A DNA stretch of 64,000 bases from VFMC01 sp046331225. GTDB taxonomy: Bacteria > Actinomycetota > Acidimicrobiia > Acidimicrobiales > Ilumatobacteraceae. The notes beneath the pieces are model-generated. The model made no database searches, was not told where the DNA came from, and saw only the letters and a program-made list of their open reading frames with translations. Both the position numbers and the translations under genes were made by a program. The stretch is from the NCBI GenBank assembly GCA_046331225.1, contig JAXLRF010000002.1, positions 310,001 to 374,000 of the forward strand. The letters are read 5' to 3'. How positions within the stretch are numbered: position 1 is the first letter of the stretch; each line of letters begins with the position of its first letter. This document shows, in pieces, positions 55,466-64,000 of the stretch.

Positions 55466-56650
55466 TCACACGCCCATCAGCACCTCGTCGTCGAGGTCGT
55501 CGTCCGACGGGTCGGTGGGGTGGGACGGCCGGCCGCGCAGCGGTGCACGCAGTGCCGCGCCGCCTTCGAACATCAGGTGCCGCACGGTCTCGTCCTCGTC
55601 GCGGATCGCCGAGCGGTACAGCTCGGGCAACAGGTCGAAGAGGATGTCGATACGCGGCCCGTGCAGCTGCGGCGGGATGACGCTGATGCGCTTGTGCGTG
55701 GTGCGCAGCTGCGACTCGTGTGGTGCTGCGAGCACCTCGTGCAGCTTCTCGCCGGGCCGCAGCCCGCTGAACCGGTACGACTCGACCGGCCAACCGGTCA
55801 GGTCGCTGAAGCGCTCGACGATGTCGACGATGCGGATCGGCTCGCCCATGTCGAGCACGTAGGTCTCGCCGTTGCGAGCCATCAACCCGGCCTCGAGCAC
55901 CAGGCCCACGGCCTCGGGGATCGACATGAAGAAGCGGGTCACCTCGGGGTGCGTGATCGTGACCGGCAGGTGGTTGGCGAGCTGCCACCGCAGCGTGTCG
56001 AGCAGCGAACCGCGGCTGCCGAGCACGTTGCCGAAACGCACCGACGCAACACGCATGCCGTGGTGCGCGGTGCCCTGCACCACGTACTCCGACAACAGCT
56101 TCGACGTGCCGAGCACCGACGACGGCTCGGCCGCCTTGTCGGTGGAGATCAGCACGAACCGCTCGGCGCCGGCGGCGAGCGCGGCGTCGACGACGTTCTG
56201 CGTGCCGTACACGTTGGTCTTCGCTGCCTCGGCGGGCGCGCGCTCGAGCAGCTGCAGGTGCTTGTGCGCGGCGGCGTGGAACACCACCTCGGGCTGCACG
56301 CGTTCGAACACGCGGTGCAGGCGCGGCCGGTCGCGCACGTCGGCCAGCACGATGGTCTCGGCCTCCAACAGACCGCTGCCGCTCAGCTCGAGGTGCAGCG
56401 CGTGCAGGCGCGACTCGTCGTGGTCGAGCAGGAAGACCTGGCCGCCGAGCTGGGTCATCTGCCGCACGAGTTCGCTGCCGATCGAGCCGGCCGCACCGGT
56501 GACGAGGATGCGTCGGCCATCGACGAGCCGGCGCGCCTCGTCGCCGATCTCGCTCGTGCCTTCGCGTCCGAGGAGCCGGCTGCTGACATCCGCCATGTCG
56601 AGCCGCCGGCGGTTGGGAGAGGGCTGTGCCCCGGGGGTGTCCGCCTGCAT
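55466..56650 (-). CDS. UDP-sugar 4,6-dehydratase, CapD/FlaA1 (PseB-like) SDR family
   Basis: The 394-residue extended SDR has a basic N-terminal tail, the NAD motif ILVTGAAGSIGSELVRQ (about 45-61 of the mature frame), VVFHAAAHKHLQLLE, TNVYGTQNVV, the ISTDKAAEP motif and, instead of the usual YxxxK, the variant GTSK (LGTSKLLSEYV), a difference also seen in CapD/FlaA1 enzymes. Later signatures are RFGNVLGSRGSLL and RPGEKLHEVL. It lacks the membrane helices of full-length CapD. The start could be the ATG at 56650 (used) or 56596 (MADVSS); the frame further upstream overlaps the TetR gene and is not used. It probably makes a deoxysugar precursor for the GT2 enzyme downstream. Confidence 0.85.
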   Translation of the reverse strand: MQADTPGAQPSPNRRRLDMADVSSRLLGREGTSEIGDEARRLVDGRRILVTGAAGSIGSELVRQMTQLGGQVFLLDHDESRLHALHLELSGSGLLEAETIVLADVRDRPRLHRVFERVQPEVVFHAAAHKHLQLLERAPAEAAKTNVYGTQNVVDAALAAGAERFVLISTDKAAEPSSVLGTSKLLSEYVVQGTAHHGMRVASVRFGNVLGSRGSLLDTLRWQLANHLPVTITHPEVTRFFMSIPEAVGLVLEAGLMARNGETYVLDMGEPIRIVDIVERFSDLTGWPVESYRFSGLRPGEKLHEVLAAPHESQLRTTHKRISVIPPQLHGPRIDILFDLLPELYRSAIRDEDETVRHLMFEGGAALRAPLRGRPSHPTDPSDDDLDDEVLMGV

Positions 56651-56714
56651 AGCACCCTGGTGTTCGGCCGCGCCGGCGGCGTCCTTGACGGTCGTCGAAC
56701 GGTTCGGAGACGAA

Positions 56715-56731
56715 CCCCCTACGTACGGGGG
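56715..56731. other. GC-rich hairpin downstream of the tetR-type gene
   Basis: CCCCC (56715-56719) and GGGGG (56727-56731) flank a 7-nt loop TACGTAC whose centre is itself palindromic. It is 18 bp past the TetR stop. It may end or slow transcription, or bind a protein upstream of the dehydratase gene; no T-run follows. Confidence 0.35.
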
Positions 56732-56748
56732 TCGGCGGGCGCGTCCGC

Positions 56749-57354
56749 TCAGCCGGCCGGGGTCGAGAACGGTGCTCGGGACACCCACCGTTCGACGGTG
56801 CCGCGCAGGCTGTCGAGCAGCATCGCGAGCAGCTCGTCGTCGCGTGCGGGGTCACCGTCGTCGAGCCACAGGCAGATGCTCTCGTGCAGGGTCGCGACCA
56901 GCGACTCCGCAGCCCACAGTCGCATCGTCGGATCGTCGATCGAGCTGCCGAGCAGGTCGAGCGCGAACTCGGTGCTGGCCGCCTTCACGAGCACCGCATA
57001 GTCGCGAAAGCCGCGCTCGTGGGCGGCGTGGCGCCACAGCAGCCGGAAACCGTCGGGGTGGCGGCGGGCGACGCCGAGCATCACCCCGACGATCGTGTCG
57101 TGCGGGTCGTCCGGATCGCGAGCGGCAGGCCGCGCGTCGACCGACTCGGCGGTGTCGACCACCACCGCGTCGAGCACGGCCCGGTACAGCTCCTCCTTCG
57201 ACGGGAAGATCCGGTACACGATCAGCCGGGTCACCCCGGCCTCGCGCGCCACGTCGTCCATCGAGGTGGCCTCGAACCCGCCGCGCACGAACACGGCGGC
57301 GGCGCAGCGCACCAGCTGGGCGCGTCGTTCGTCTCGGGGGAGGCGGGTCGCCAT
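56749..57354 (-). CDS. TetR family transcriptional repressor, divergent to a P450 gene
   Basis: The 201-residue repressor has the TetR helix-turn-helix at residues about 10-57 (LVRCAAAVFVRGGFEATSMDDVAREAGVTRLIVYRIFPSKEELYRA) and a variable C-terminal ligand-binding/dimerisation domain (about 70-195). It is divergent from the cytochrome P450 gene; between them lies a nearly perfect 20-bp inverted repeat that overlaps the P450 promoter, so it almost certainly represses the P450 and perhaps itself. The ligand may be the P450 substrate. An upstream extension of the frame would run through the operator DNA; the ATG at 57354 is preferred. Confidence 0.92.
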   Translation of the reverse strand: MATRLPRDERRAQLVRCAAAVFVRGGFEATSMDDVAREAGVTRLIVYRIFPSKEELYRAVLDAVVVDTAESVDARPAARDPDDPHDTIVGVMLGVARRHPDGFRLLWRHAAHERGFRDYAVLVKAASTEFALDLLGSSIDDPTMRLWAAESLVATLHESICLWLDDGDPARDDELLAMLLDSLRGTVERWVSRAPFSTPAG

Positions 57355-57382
57355 TGACACATGTATACACCCGTGTTTACAT
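57354..57382 (+). promoter_or_regulatory. P450 promoter TTGACA-17-TTACAT, leaderless
   Basis: A perfect -35 TTGACA (57354-57359) is 17 bp from TTACAT (57377-57382), and the ATG follows after 7 nt, the typical leaderless spacing of this genome. Confidence 0.7.
57362..57381. promoter_or_regulatory. TetR operator: 9-bp half-sites with 2-bp spacer
   Basis: TGTATACAC (57362-57370) and GTGTTTACA (57373-57381) form an inverted repeat matching at 8 of 9 positions. It covers the spacer and nearly all of the -10, so a bound repressor would block RNA polymerase. Confidence 0.75.
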
Positions 57383-57389
57383 CGCGTCC

Positions 57390-58622
<1,233 letters not shown>

Positions 58623-58634
58623 CCGGTCGAGGTG

Positions 58635-59507
58635 TCAGTCGTTGGCGAGCAGGTGGATGAGGCTGCTGGTGTCCCAGCGCCGGCCGCCACGGGCGATCAC
58701 CTGCGCGTAGAACTGGTCGATCAGCGCGGTCACCGGCAGACGGGCACCGTTGCGGTTCGCCTCGTCGAGCACGATGCCGAGGTCCTTGCGCATCCACTCG
58801 ACCGCGAACCCGAAGTCGAACTCGCCCCGCGACATCGTGCGGCCACGGTTCTCCATCTGCCAGCTCTGCGCGGCGCCGTAGCGGATCACGTCGATCACCG
58901 CATCGGGATCGAGCCCGGCACGTTGCGCGAAGTTGATGCCCTCGGCCAGGCCCTGCACGATGCCGGCGATGCAGATCTGGTTGACCATCTTGGTGAGCTG
59001 CCCCGAACCGGCCGGGCCCATCAGCGACGACGCCTTGGCGTACGCGTCCATCACCGGCTTCGCCAGTTCGTAGAACGCCTCGTCGTCACTGCCGCACATG
59101 ATGGTCAGCTGACCGTTCTCGGCTCCCGCCTGCCCGCCGCTCACCGGAGCGTCGACGAAGCCGACACCGAACTCGGCGGCCGCCTCGGCGAGCTCCTTGG
59201 CCACCTCGGCCGACGCCGTGGTGTGATCGACCAGCACGGCGCCGGCGGCCACGCCCGCCAGCACGCCGTCGGGCCCGTACACCACCTCGCGCACGTCGTT
59301 GTCGTTGCCGACGCACAGGAACACGAACTCGGCACCGTCGGCCGCCTCACGCGGGGTGGGCGCGGCACGGTTGCCGTAGAGGGCCACCCACGCGAGCGCC
59401 TTCTCGGGCGTGCGGTTGTAGACGGTGACCTGGTGGCCGGCTGCTGCGAGGTGACGGGCCATCGGCGTACCCATCACGCCCAGGCCGATGAAGGCGACGG
59501 TGCTCAC
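58635..59507 (-). CDS. NAD(P)-dependent beta-hydroxyacid dehydrogenase (3-hydroxyisobutyrate dehydrogenase family)
   Basis: The 290-residue enzyme has the NAD motif AFIGLGVMGTPMA, VFLCVGNDNDV, VLVDHTTASAEVAKEL, the substrate motif FVDAPVSGGQAGAENG, and the catalytic lysine K173 in GQLTKMVNQ followed by the helical C-terminal domain. Family members oxidise 3-hydroxyisobutyrate, tartronate semialdehyde or related beta-hydroxy acids, or reduce imines; specificity cannot be read. The GTG at 59507 follows AAGACT (59514-59519) by 6 nt. It is convergent with the P450 gene (12-bp gap) and sits alone on the strand; the ClC gene ends 77 bp upstream. Confidence 0.92.
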   Translation of the reverse strand: MSTVAFIGLGVMGTPMARHLAAAGHQVTVYNRTPEKALAWVALYGNRAAPTPREAADGAEFVFLCVGNDNDVREVVYGPDGVLAGVAAGAVLVDHTTASAEVAKELAEAAAEFGVGFVDAPVSGGQAGAENGQLTIMCGSDDEAFYELAKPVMDAYAKASSLMGPAGSGQLTKMVNQICIAGIVQGLAEGINFAQRAGLDPDAVIDVIRYGAAQSWQMENRGRTMSRGEFDFGFAVEWMRKDLGIVLDEANRNGARLPVTALIDQFYAQVIARGGRRWDTSSLIHLLAND

Positions 59508-59584
59508 CGGCCCAGTCTTGCCGCTCACGAACGCACGTGCGGTCCACGTCGTCGACCGAGCGGCGTGACCGATGGCCGGCTCGG

Positions 59585-60790
59585 TCACCGCCCCGCCGAT
59601 CGGGGCAGCTGACCCGGGGTGAGCGACCGCTCCCCCGCGACCGACGACGCCAGCAGCACCGCCACCAACGTCGCCCACGCGGCCGCAGACCAGCCGAACG
59701 ACGAGAACGCGAGCGCCGCGGCCGTGATCGGCGCGCCGAGGGCAGCGGCGAGGAGGCAGCAGGCCCCGATGCCGACGCACGCGGCGTAGGGCACGTCGGG
59801 CAGCCACGCCCGCCCGACGAGCAGACCCACCACCGCACCGAGCGACAGCATCGGCACGAACAGGCCACCGACCAGCCCGCAGGCCACGAGGCCGAACACC
59901 AGCACGGCGAACACCACGGTGGCCACCAGCAGCGAGGGTTGCGTGGCGTGCGCGGCCCAGGCGCGCAGCAATCCCCCGCTGCCGAGGTAGATCGGCACGT
60001 CGGTGAGCGACCAGCCGATCGGTGCGATCACGCCGACGAGGACGATCGCACCGAGCACCCGCCGGCCGAGACGACCCTGAGCCCGGCCGGCCTCGACGGC
60101 GCGACGTCCGAACAGTACGACGAGGCGCCCCGACAGCCCCGCCACGAGCCCGATCGCCGCCGCGCCCACGGCCGTCTGCCGCAAGGTGAGCCCGAGGTCG
60201 GCGCCGAGCACGCCACCGGCCTCACCGGTGAGCCGCAGCGCGACCCACGCCGCCAGCGCGCCGAGGGCGAGCGGGACCACGTCCCGACGGCGGGGAGCAC
60301 CACGGCGGGCGACCTCGCATGCGAAGCAGGCCGCCGCCACGGGCGCGTCGATCACCATCGCCAGCGCGGAGGTGGCCGCGGCGAGCATCAACCACCGCTC
60401 GGGCCGCCCGGTCCGTCGGGCGACGAATGCGCCGGCCGCACCACCCAGGTACAGCATCGGCCCGTCGGGTCCGAGCGGCGCGCCGAGTCCCACGCCGGTG
60501 AACATCGCCACCAGTCGAGCCGGTGCGGCGCGCAGCTCCGTGGTGCCGTCGATCGCGGCGCGCACATGGGCGTCGGTGGTGTCGGGAGCGGTGCGCGCCG
60601 CAGCGATCACCACCAGCGCCAGCACCACACCGACCGTGACGACCGCCGACCACCACGAGTCGCCGGCGCTCTGCCGATCGCGCACCCAGCCGAACCACGC
60701 GCTGATCCGTCCCGCCGACAGGGCGGCCAGGAACGCCACCGACCACGTGATCGCCACGTCGGTGACCATCCGCGTGCGCCGCCCCGTCAT
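59585..60790 (-). CDS. ClC-type chloride channel/transporter-like membrane protein
   Basis: The 401-residue protein has about ten hydrophobic segments and ClC-type motifs: GLGAPLGPDGPMLYLGGAAGA corresponds to the G(K/R)EGP selectivity loop region (here GPDGP), GSGGLL and GLVGGLFVPMLSLGAVVGL to later ion-coordinating loops. It lacks the C-terminal CBS domains of many ClCs. A bacterial ClC exchanger or channel for Cl-/H+ or fluoride is the best guess; the altered loop leaves anion choice open. The ATG at 60790 follows TAGCCT by 8 nt. The frame stays open into the upstream tandem repeat, which I regard as noncoding. Confidence 0.8.
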   Translation of the reverse strand: MTGRRTRMVTDVAITWSVAFLAALSAGRISAWFGWVRDRQSAGDSWWSAVVTVGVVLALVVIAAARTAPDTTDAHVRAAIDGTTELRAAPARLVAMFTGVGLGAPLGPDGPMLYLGGAAGAFVARRTGRPERWLMLAAATSALAMVIDAPVAAACFACEVARRGAPRRRDVVPLALGALAAWVALRLTGEAGGVLGADLGLTLRQTAVGAAAIGLVAGLSGRLVVLFGRRAVEAGRAQGRLGRRVLGAIVLVGVIAPIGWSLTDVPIYLGSGGLLRAWAAHATQPSLLVATVVFAVLVFGLVACGLVGGLFVPMLSLGAVVGLLVGRAWLPDVPYAACVGIGACCLLAAALGAPITAAALAFSSFGWSAAAWATLVAVLLASSVAGERSLTPGQLPRSAGR

Positions 60791-60798
60791 CGCCGAGG

Positions 60799-60804
60799 AG
60801 GCTA
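60799..60804 (-). promoter_or_regulatory. -10 box TAGCCT of the ClC-like gene
   Basis: TAGCCT ends 8 nt before the ATG at 60790, just outside the tandem repeat. Confidence 0.45.
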
Positions 60805-60818
60805 CGACCTGCGGACGC

Positions 60819-61007
60819 CGCCACCGCGGGACGAACACGCCCACCCCGGGCACATCCGTCCCGCCTCGTGCGCGAGTCGTACGCCACCGCGGGACGAACA
60901 CGCCCACCCCGGGCACATCCGTCCCACCTCGCCCGCGGGTCGTACGCCACCGCGGGACGAACACGCCCACCCCGGGCACATCCGTCCCACCTCGTGCGCG
61001 AGTCGTA
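60819..61007. repeat. Three tandem 63-bp repeats between divergent promoters
   Basis: Units start at 60819, 60882 and 60945 and differ at only a few positions. Each has GGGACG and CGTCCC ends around an inner GCCC-5-GGGC stem, so each can fold into a hairpin. The period of 63 bp is six helical turns. The third unit ends in the TACAGT box of the VOC gene at 61019; units 1 and 2 have TACGCC there. Confidence 0.85.
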
Positions 61008-61011
61008 CAGT
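61006..61011 (+). promoter_or_regulatory. -10 box TACAGT at the end of the last repeat unit
   Basis: TACAGT ends 7 nt before the GTG at 61019. It is the mutated end of the third 63-bp unit. Confidence 0.5.
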
Positions 61012-61018
61012 CGGCCGC

Positions 61019-61549
61019 GTGTTCGGACCGGTGGTGCAGGTGGCCTACGTGGTGGACGATCCGCGGGCGGCCGCCCTGAGATGGGCCGAGCGTCACGGCG
61101 CCGGCCCGTTCTTCGTGCGCGACCACATCCCCGTCACCGACGTGCTCCACCGCGGTGTGCCGAGCACGTTCGACCACTCGAGCGCGTACGGGTGGATGGA
61201 CGGGCCGGGCGAGGGGTTCATGATCGAGCTGTTCGTGCAGCACGACCGCAGCCCCAGCGCGGTGACCGAGCGCTTCGCCGAGGGCGAGACCGGACTGCAC
61301 CACCTGGCGTGCTTCTGTCCGTCGGTCGATCAGGCGATCGAGCGCGCCGGAGGGATGGGGATGCCGCTGGCGCAGGACGCACGGTCGGGCAGCACCCGCT
61401 TCGTGTTCGTCGACGACGTCGCCGAGCGCGGTCACTACTGGGAGCTGTACGAGCCGACGCCGTCGCTCGTCGGCTTCTACGACATGGTGCGCGACGCGAG
61501 CCATGGCTGGGACGGCACCGACCCGGTGCGTACGCTCGGCGCTCGATGA
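61019..61549 (+). CDS. VOC-family protein (glyoxalase-like), first of a coupled pair
   Basis: The 176-residue protein is one VOC fold: VVQVAYVVDDPRAAALRWAE, GPFFVRDHI, FDHSSAYGWM, MIELFVQHD, GLHHLACFCPSVDQAIE (central His), and a final HYWELYE (Glu). Metal residues look like H, H and E, although the first is uncertain. Similar single-domain VOC proteins accompany lactone or aromatic catabolism; function is unknown. GTG start at 61019 follows TACAGT by 7 nt. Its stop overlaps the ATG of the next VOC gene (ATGA), so two VOC proteins are made together. Confidence 0.8.
   Translation: MFGPVVQVAYVVDDPRAAALRWAERHGAGPFFVRDHIPVTDVLHRGVPSTFDHSSAYGWMDGPGEGFMIELFVQHDRSPSAVTERFAEGETGLHHLACFCPSVDQAIERAGGMGMPLAQDARSGSTRFVFVDDVAERGHYWELYEPTPSLVGFYDMVRDASHGWDGTDPVRTLGAR
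61531..61536 (+). promoter_or_regulatory. Possible internal -10 box TACGCT before the second VOC gene
   Basis: TACGCT ends 9 nt before the ATG at 61546, inside the first VOC gene's 3' end. It may give a separate leaderless transcript in addition to coupling. Confidence 0.3.
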
Positions 61550-62187
61550 CCGGCATCGTCGACCACCTCGTCTACGCCACCGACGACCTCGCTCGCACGG
61601 TGGCGTCGCTCACCGAGCAGCTCGGCGTCATCCCCACACCCGGCGGCCAGCACCTCGGACGAGGCACCCGCAACGAGCTCGTCGCGCTGGGCGGTGCCAC
61701 GTACCTCGAGATCATCGGCCCCGACCCCGAGCAGCGCCACCACACCGGACCGATGCCGTTCGGCATCGACCAGCTCGAAGGTGAGCGGCTCGTCACGTGG
61801 TGCGCACGGCCCACCGTGCCGCTCGACCACGTGGTGCGGGTGGTCGCGGCCGCCGATGGCGACCCGGGCGAGATCGCCGACATGTGGCGCGCCCGGCCCG
61901 ACGGCCAGCTGCTGCAGTGGCGGCTCACGCTCACCCGCCTCGACCACCACCTGGGGCCGATGCCGTTCATGATCGACTGGCTCGACAGCGAGCATCCCAC
62001 CGCGTCGCTCGACCAGCCGGTGGTGCTCCGGTCGTTGCGCCTGTACTCCTACGACCACCGACACCTGGCCCGGTTGCTCGCGATCATGGGCGGCGACGAC
62101 GACACCCGACTCGAGCTCGAGGACGGCGATCCCGCGATCGCCGCAGTACTCGACACGCCGAACGGCGAGGTCGTGCTCGCGGGCTGA
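61546..62187 (+). CDS. VOC-family glyoxalase-like protein, second of the pair
   Basis: The 213-residue protein begins VDHLVYATDDLARTVASLTEQLGVIPTPGG, the start of the glyoxalase-like family (Glyoxalase_3 type), and continues with NELVALGGATYLEIIGPDPEQ and a second half containing DHVVRVVAAADG, GPMPFMIDW and TPNGEVVLAG. It is more diverged from classical glyoxalase than the upstream gene, and the second metal site is unclear. Overlaps the first VOC gene by 4 bp. Possible partnership with the PLP decarboxylase downstream (convergent) cannot be judged. No function is assigned. Confidence 0.8.
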   Translation: MTGIVDHLVYATDDLARTVASLTEQLGVIPTPGGQHLGRGTRNELVALGGATYLEIIGPDPEQRHHTGPMPFGIDQLEGERLVTWCARPTVPLDHVVRVVAAADGDPGEIADMWRARPDGQLLQWRLTLTRLDHHLGPMPFMIDWLDSEHPTASLDQPVVLRSLRLYSYDHRHLARLLAIMGGDDDTRLELEDGDPAIAAVLDTPNGEVVLAG

Positions 62188-62208
62188 CGTCCGCGTCCAG
62201 TTGCCCGC

Positions 62209-63552
62209 TCAGGCGAGGGTGGTCGCCAGCTCGTCGATCACCGACTCGGGCGTGCGGGGGTGCAGGAACACCAGCCGCCCCACCGGCTCGCCCTTCCACG
62301 TCGACGGGGCCACGAACGCGATGCCCTCCGACAGCACACGCGACGCCCAGGCACCCCACTCGGCACGGCCCCATCCCTCGCGCCGGAACAGCAGCACGCC
62401 GAGCTCGGGCTCCATCACCAGCGACACGCCGGGCAATCCTTCGAACCGGCGAGCCGCCAACTGCGTGAGCTCGATACCTCGCCGCACCGCCACCGCGTGC
62501 GCGTCGGTGCCGTGCACCGCGAGCGCGAACCAGAGCGGCAACCCGGTGGCGCGGCGCGTGAGCTGGTAGCCGTAGTCGCTCGGGTTCCAGAGCGGTTCGT
62601 CACCGTGCAGGATGTCGATGTACGGGCCGTGTTGGGTGTGCACCTCGGCCGCCAGCTCGGGCCGCCGGTACAGCAGCGCGCACGACCCCTCGGGTGCGAA
62701 GAGCCACTTGTGCGGGTCGACGATCATCGAATCCGCGCGGCCGAGACCGTCGAACAGCGACCGCTTCTCGGGCACCAGCGCCGCCGCGGCGCCGTACGCA
62801 CCATCGACGTGGAACCAGGCGCCCGTGCGCTCGGCCACGTCGGCCAGGCCCACGAGGTCGTCGACCACGCCCGCGTTCGTCGACCCCGCGGCGCCGACGA
62901 TCAGGCCGATGTCGCGGCGGTCGCCGATCGCCGCCGTCAGCGCCGCCCCGGTGAACTTGCCGTCGGGTCCGGTCGGCACGACCACCATCTCGTGGCCCGG
63001 CTCACGAGTGAGGCCCAGCATCCGCAACGAGTTGAACACCGACGCGTGCGCGGTGTCGGCGACGGCCACCGACCGCCGGTCGCCCATCTGCTCACGGGCG
63101 ACGGCGAGCGCGCTCAGGTTGCCGATCGACCCGCCGCTCATGAAGCATCCGCCTGCACCCTCGGGCATGCCGAACAGGTCGGCCAGCCACCGCAGCGTCT
63201 GGTTCTCGGCGGCCACCACGCCGGCGGCCTCGAGCCACGACTCGGCGCTGAACGTCGCCGCGCTCACCGCCGCGTCCATCCACACGCCCGCCGCGCTGGG
63301 CGAGACGGGGATGAACGCGAGATAGCGCTCGCTGTCGAGCGCCACGGTGTTGGGCAGCACCTGGTCGACGAACCGCTGCCAGGCCACGTCGGCACCCAGG
63401 CCACCTGGCGTGATCATCCCGTCGAGCAACGGGTTCATCACGCTCGGTGGCAGAGTGCGACCGAGCGGCGCGTGGCCGATGCGGTCGTCGACGAACGCGG
63501 CGATGCGCCGCGCCAGTTCGGCGGGGATCGCCCCGTCGCCGTGCAGCGTCAT
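62209..63552 (-). CDS. Pyridoxal-dependent decarboxylase (aromatic-L-amino-acid/glutamate type)
   Basis: The 447-residue group II PLP decarboxylase has FIPVSPSAAGVWMDAAVSA near residue 80, CFMSGGSIGNLSALAVAR (PLP-phosphate loop), ADTAHASVFNSLRML, GSTNAGVVDDL, WFHVDGAYGAAAALV and the Schiff-base lysine K282 in DPHKWLF. It decarboxylates an amino acid such as tyrosine, DOPA, tryptophan, glutamate or diaminobutyrate; the active-site pattern alone does not select one. The ATG at 63552 is 16 nt downstream of the SDR gene's stop (63569), on the same strand, so the two probably form an operon. It converges with the VOC pair. Confidence 0.9.
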   Translation of the reverse strand: MTLHGDGAIPAELARRIAAFVDDRIGHAPLGRTLPPSVMNPLLDGMITPGGLGADVAWQRFVDQVLPNTVALDSERYLAFIPVSPSAAGVWMDAAVSAATFSAESWLEAAGVVAAENQTLRWLADLFGMPEGAGGCFMSGGSIGNLSALAVAREQMGDRRSVAVADTAHASVFNSLRMLGLTREPGHEMVVVPTGPDGKFTGAALTAAIGDRRDIGLIVGAAGSTNAGVVDDLVGLADVAERTGAWFHVDGAYGAAAALVPEKRSLFDGLGRADSMIVDPHKWLFAPEGSCALLYRRPELAAEVHTQHGPYIDILHGDEPLWNPSDYGYQLTRRATGLPLWFALAVHGTDAHAVAVRRGIELTQLAARRFEGLPGVSLVMEPELGVLLFRREGWGRAEWGAWASRVLSEGIAFVAPSTWKGEPVGRLVFLHPRTPESVIDELATTLA

Positions 63553-63568
63553 CGCCGACGTGCGGTGG

Positions 63569-64000
63569 TCACTCGGGGGTGACGTACGCGGCGGTGATGC
63601 CGCCGTCGACGATGAGCGACTGGCCGGTCATCCAGCTCGACTCGTTGCTCGCCAGGAACAGCGCACCGTTCGCGATCTCGATCGGCTCGCCGAAGCGACC
63701 CATCGGGATGTGCACCAGACGGCGGTTGCGCTTGGCGTCGTCGCTCAGGAACTTGGCCAGCAGCGGCGTCATGATCGGCCCGGGGCACAGCGCATTGGCG
63801 CGCAGGCCCTGGCGGGCGTAGATCACGGCGATCTCGCGGGTCATCGCCAGGACGGCGCCCTTCGAGGCGGTGTACGCGACCTGCGGAGTGGCGGCGCCCA
63901 TGTGCGCCACGAACGAGGCGACGTTGACGATCGACGAGGCCTGGCCGCTCTCCTCGGCGCTCTTCAGCATGTGCGGGATCGCGTGCTTGCAGCCGAGCAG
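63569..64000 (-). CDS. Short-chain dehydrogenase/reductase, N-terminus outside the window
   Basis: The visible C-terminal part (about 144 residues, from LLGCKHAIPHMLKS) has the SDR active-site segment IVNVASFVAHMG (catalytic Ser), VAYTASKGAVLAMTREIA (Tyr and Lys), LCPGPIMTPL and the C-terminal SWMTGQSLIVDGGITAAYV. It is a classical SDR, NAD(P)H-dependent, oxidising or reducing an alcohol/ketone. The coenzyme-binding TGxxxGxG motif is beyond the right edge. It is the first visible gene of a likely operon with the PLP decarboxylase; decarboxylation followed by or preceded by redox of the same compound is possible but inferred. Confidence 0.88.
   Translation of the reverse strand: MLGCKHAIPHMLKSAEESGQASSIVNVASFVAHMGAATPQVAYTASKGAVLAMTREIAVIYARQGLRANALCPGPIMTPLLAKFLSDDAKRNRRLVHIPMGRFGEPIEIANGALFLASNESSWMTGQSLIVDGGITAAYVTPE

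Noticed and set aside
60819..61007. CRISPR array
   Set aside because: The units are contiguous without spacers, only three, and 63 bp long; no cas genes nearby.
60791..61504. Upstream extension of the ClC-like frame through the 63-bp repeats
   Set aside because: The frame stays open because 63 is a multiple of 3, but the added residues are repeats of a GVGVFVPRWR-like string, and a TAGCCT box sits 8 nt before the ATG at 60790.

Overview
The window is strongly GC-rich, densely coding DNA from a mycothiol-type actinobacterium. The evidence is a mycothione reductase, a TIGR03086 (mycothiol-dependent-isomerase-like) protein, a GlnX-GlnH-PknG signalling operon, and many short-leader or leaderless genes whose -10 box (TAnnnT or a close variant) ends 6-9 nt before the start codon. 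Gene content (PFOR, acyl-CoA dehydrogenases, VOC proteins, unusual fusions) would suit the Acidimicrobiia (Ilumatobacter-like), but that placement is inference. I saw no rRNA or tRNA genes, insertion sequences, integrases or CRISPR. No stretch over 300 bp lacks a gene; the largest gaps (about 60.8-61.0 kb and 38.8-39.0 kb) are regulatory or repeat DNA and are described.

Layout. 0-8.4 kb: broken-edge FAD amino-acid oxidase, YbaK-type deacylase, receiver-EAL c-di-GMP protein, GntR regulator divergent from an FAH-family hydrolase, PEP carboxylase and a VOC-bicupin fusion. 8.5-18.3 kb: HyuA-type ATPase, LysM-NlpC/P60 cell-wall hydrolase, a 1016-residue kinase/M23/aminotransferase fusion, enoyl-CoA hydratase, an aromatic amino acid lyase with an altered MIO triad, and a DHOD-like protein. 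18.3-22.2 kb: pyruvate:ferredoxin oxidoreductase translationally coupled to its neighbours. 22.3-24.7 kb: small regulatory block with a PadR repressor and its operator array, then a secreted Thr/Ser-rich lipoprotein-like protein. 24.7-26.8 kb: acyl-CoA dehydrogenase and SurE.

26.8-38.8 kb is the highlight: a four-gene minus-strand operon coding for an NRPS (formyltransferase - half condensation domain - glycine-type adenylation domain with an embedded luciferase-like monooxygenase - PCP), a PKS (KS-AT-KR-DH-ACP-TE), a phosphopantetheinyl transferase and SurE. It predicts a small formylated, oxidised glycine-polyketide of unknown identity.

38.9-44.0 kb: rRNA-methyltransferase-like protein, 2OG-Fe(II) oxygenase, VOC protein, mycothione reductase and a DUF2231 membrane protein. 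44.1-53.0 kb is the second highlight: an extended PknG operon, GlnX-GlnH-coiled-coil-PknG-PP2C-VWA-FHA, joined mostly by start/stop overlaps. It reads as a complete amino-acid-sensing kinase/phosphatase/phosphopeptide-reader circuit.

53.0-64.0 kb: class III aminotransferase, GT2 glycosyltransferase with a CapD-like sugar dehydratase, TetR/P450 divergent pair with a clear operator over the promoter, beta-hydroxyacid dehydrogenase, ClC-like channel, a 3 x 63 bp tandem repeat between two divergent promoters, two coupled VOC proteins, a PLP decarboxylase and an SDR cut by the right edge.
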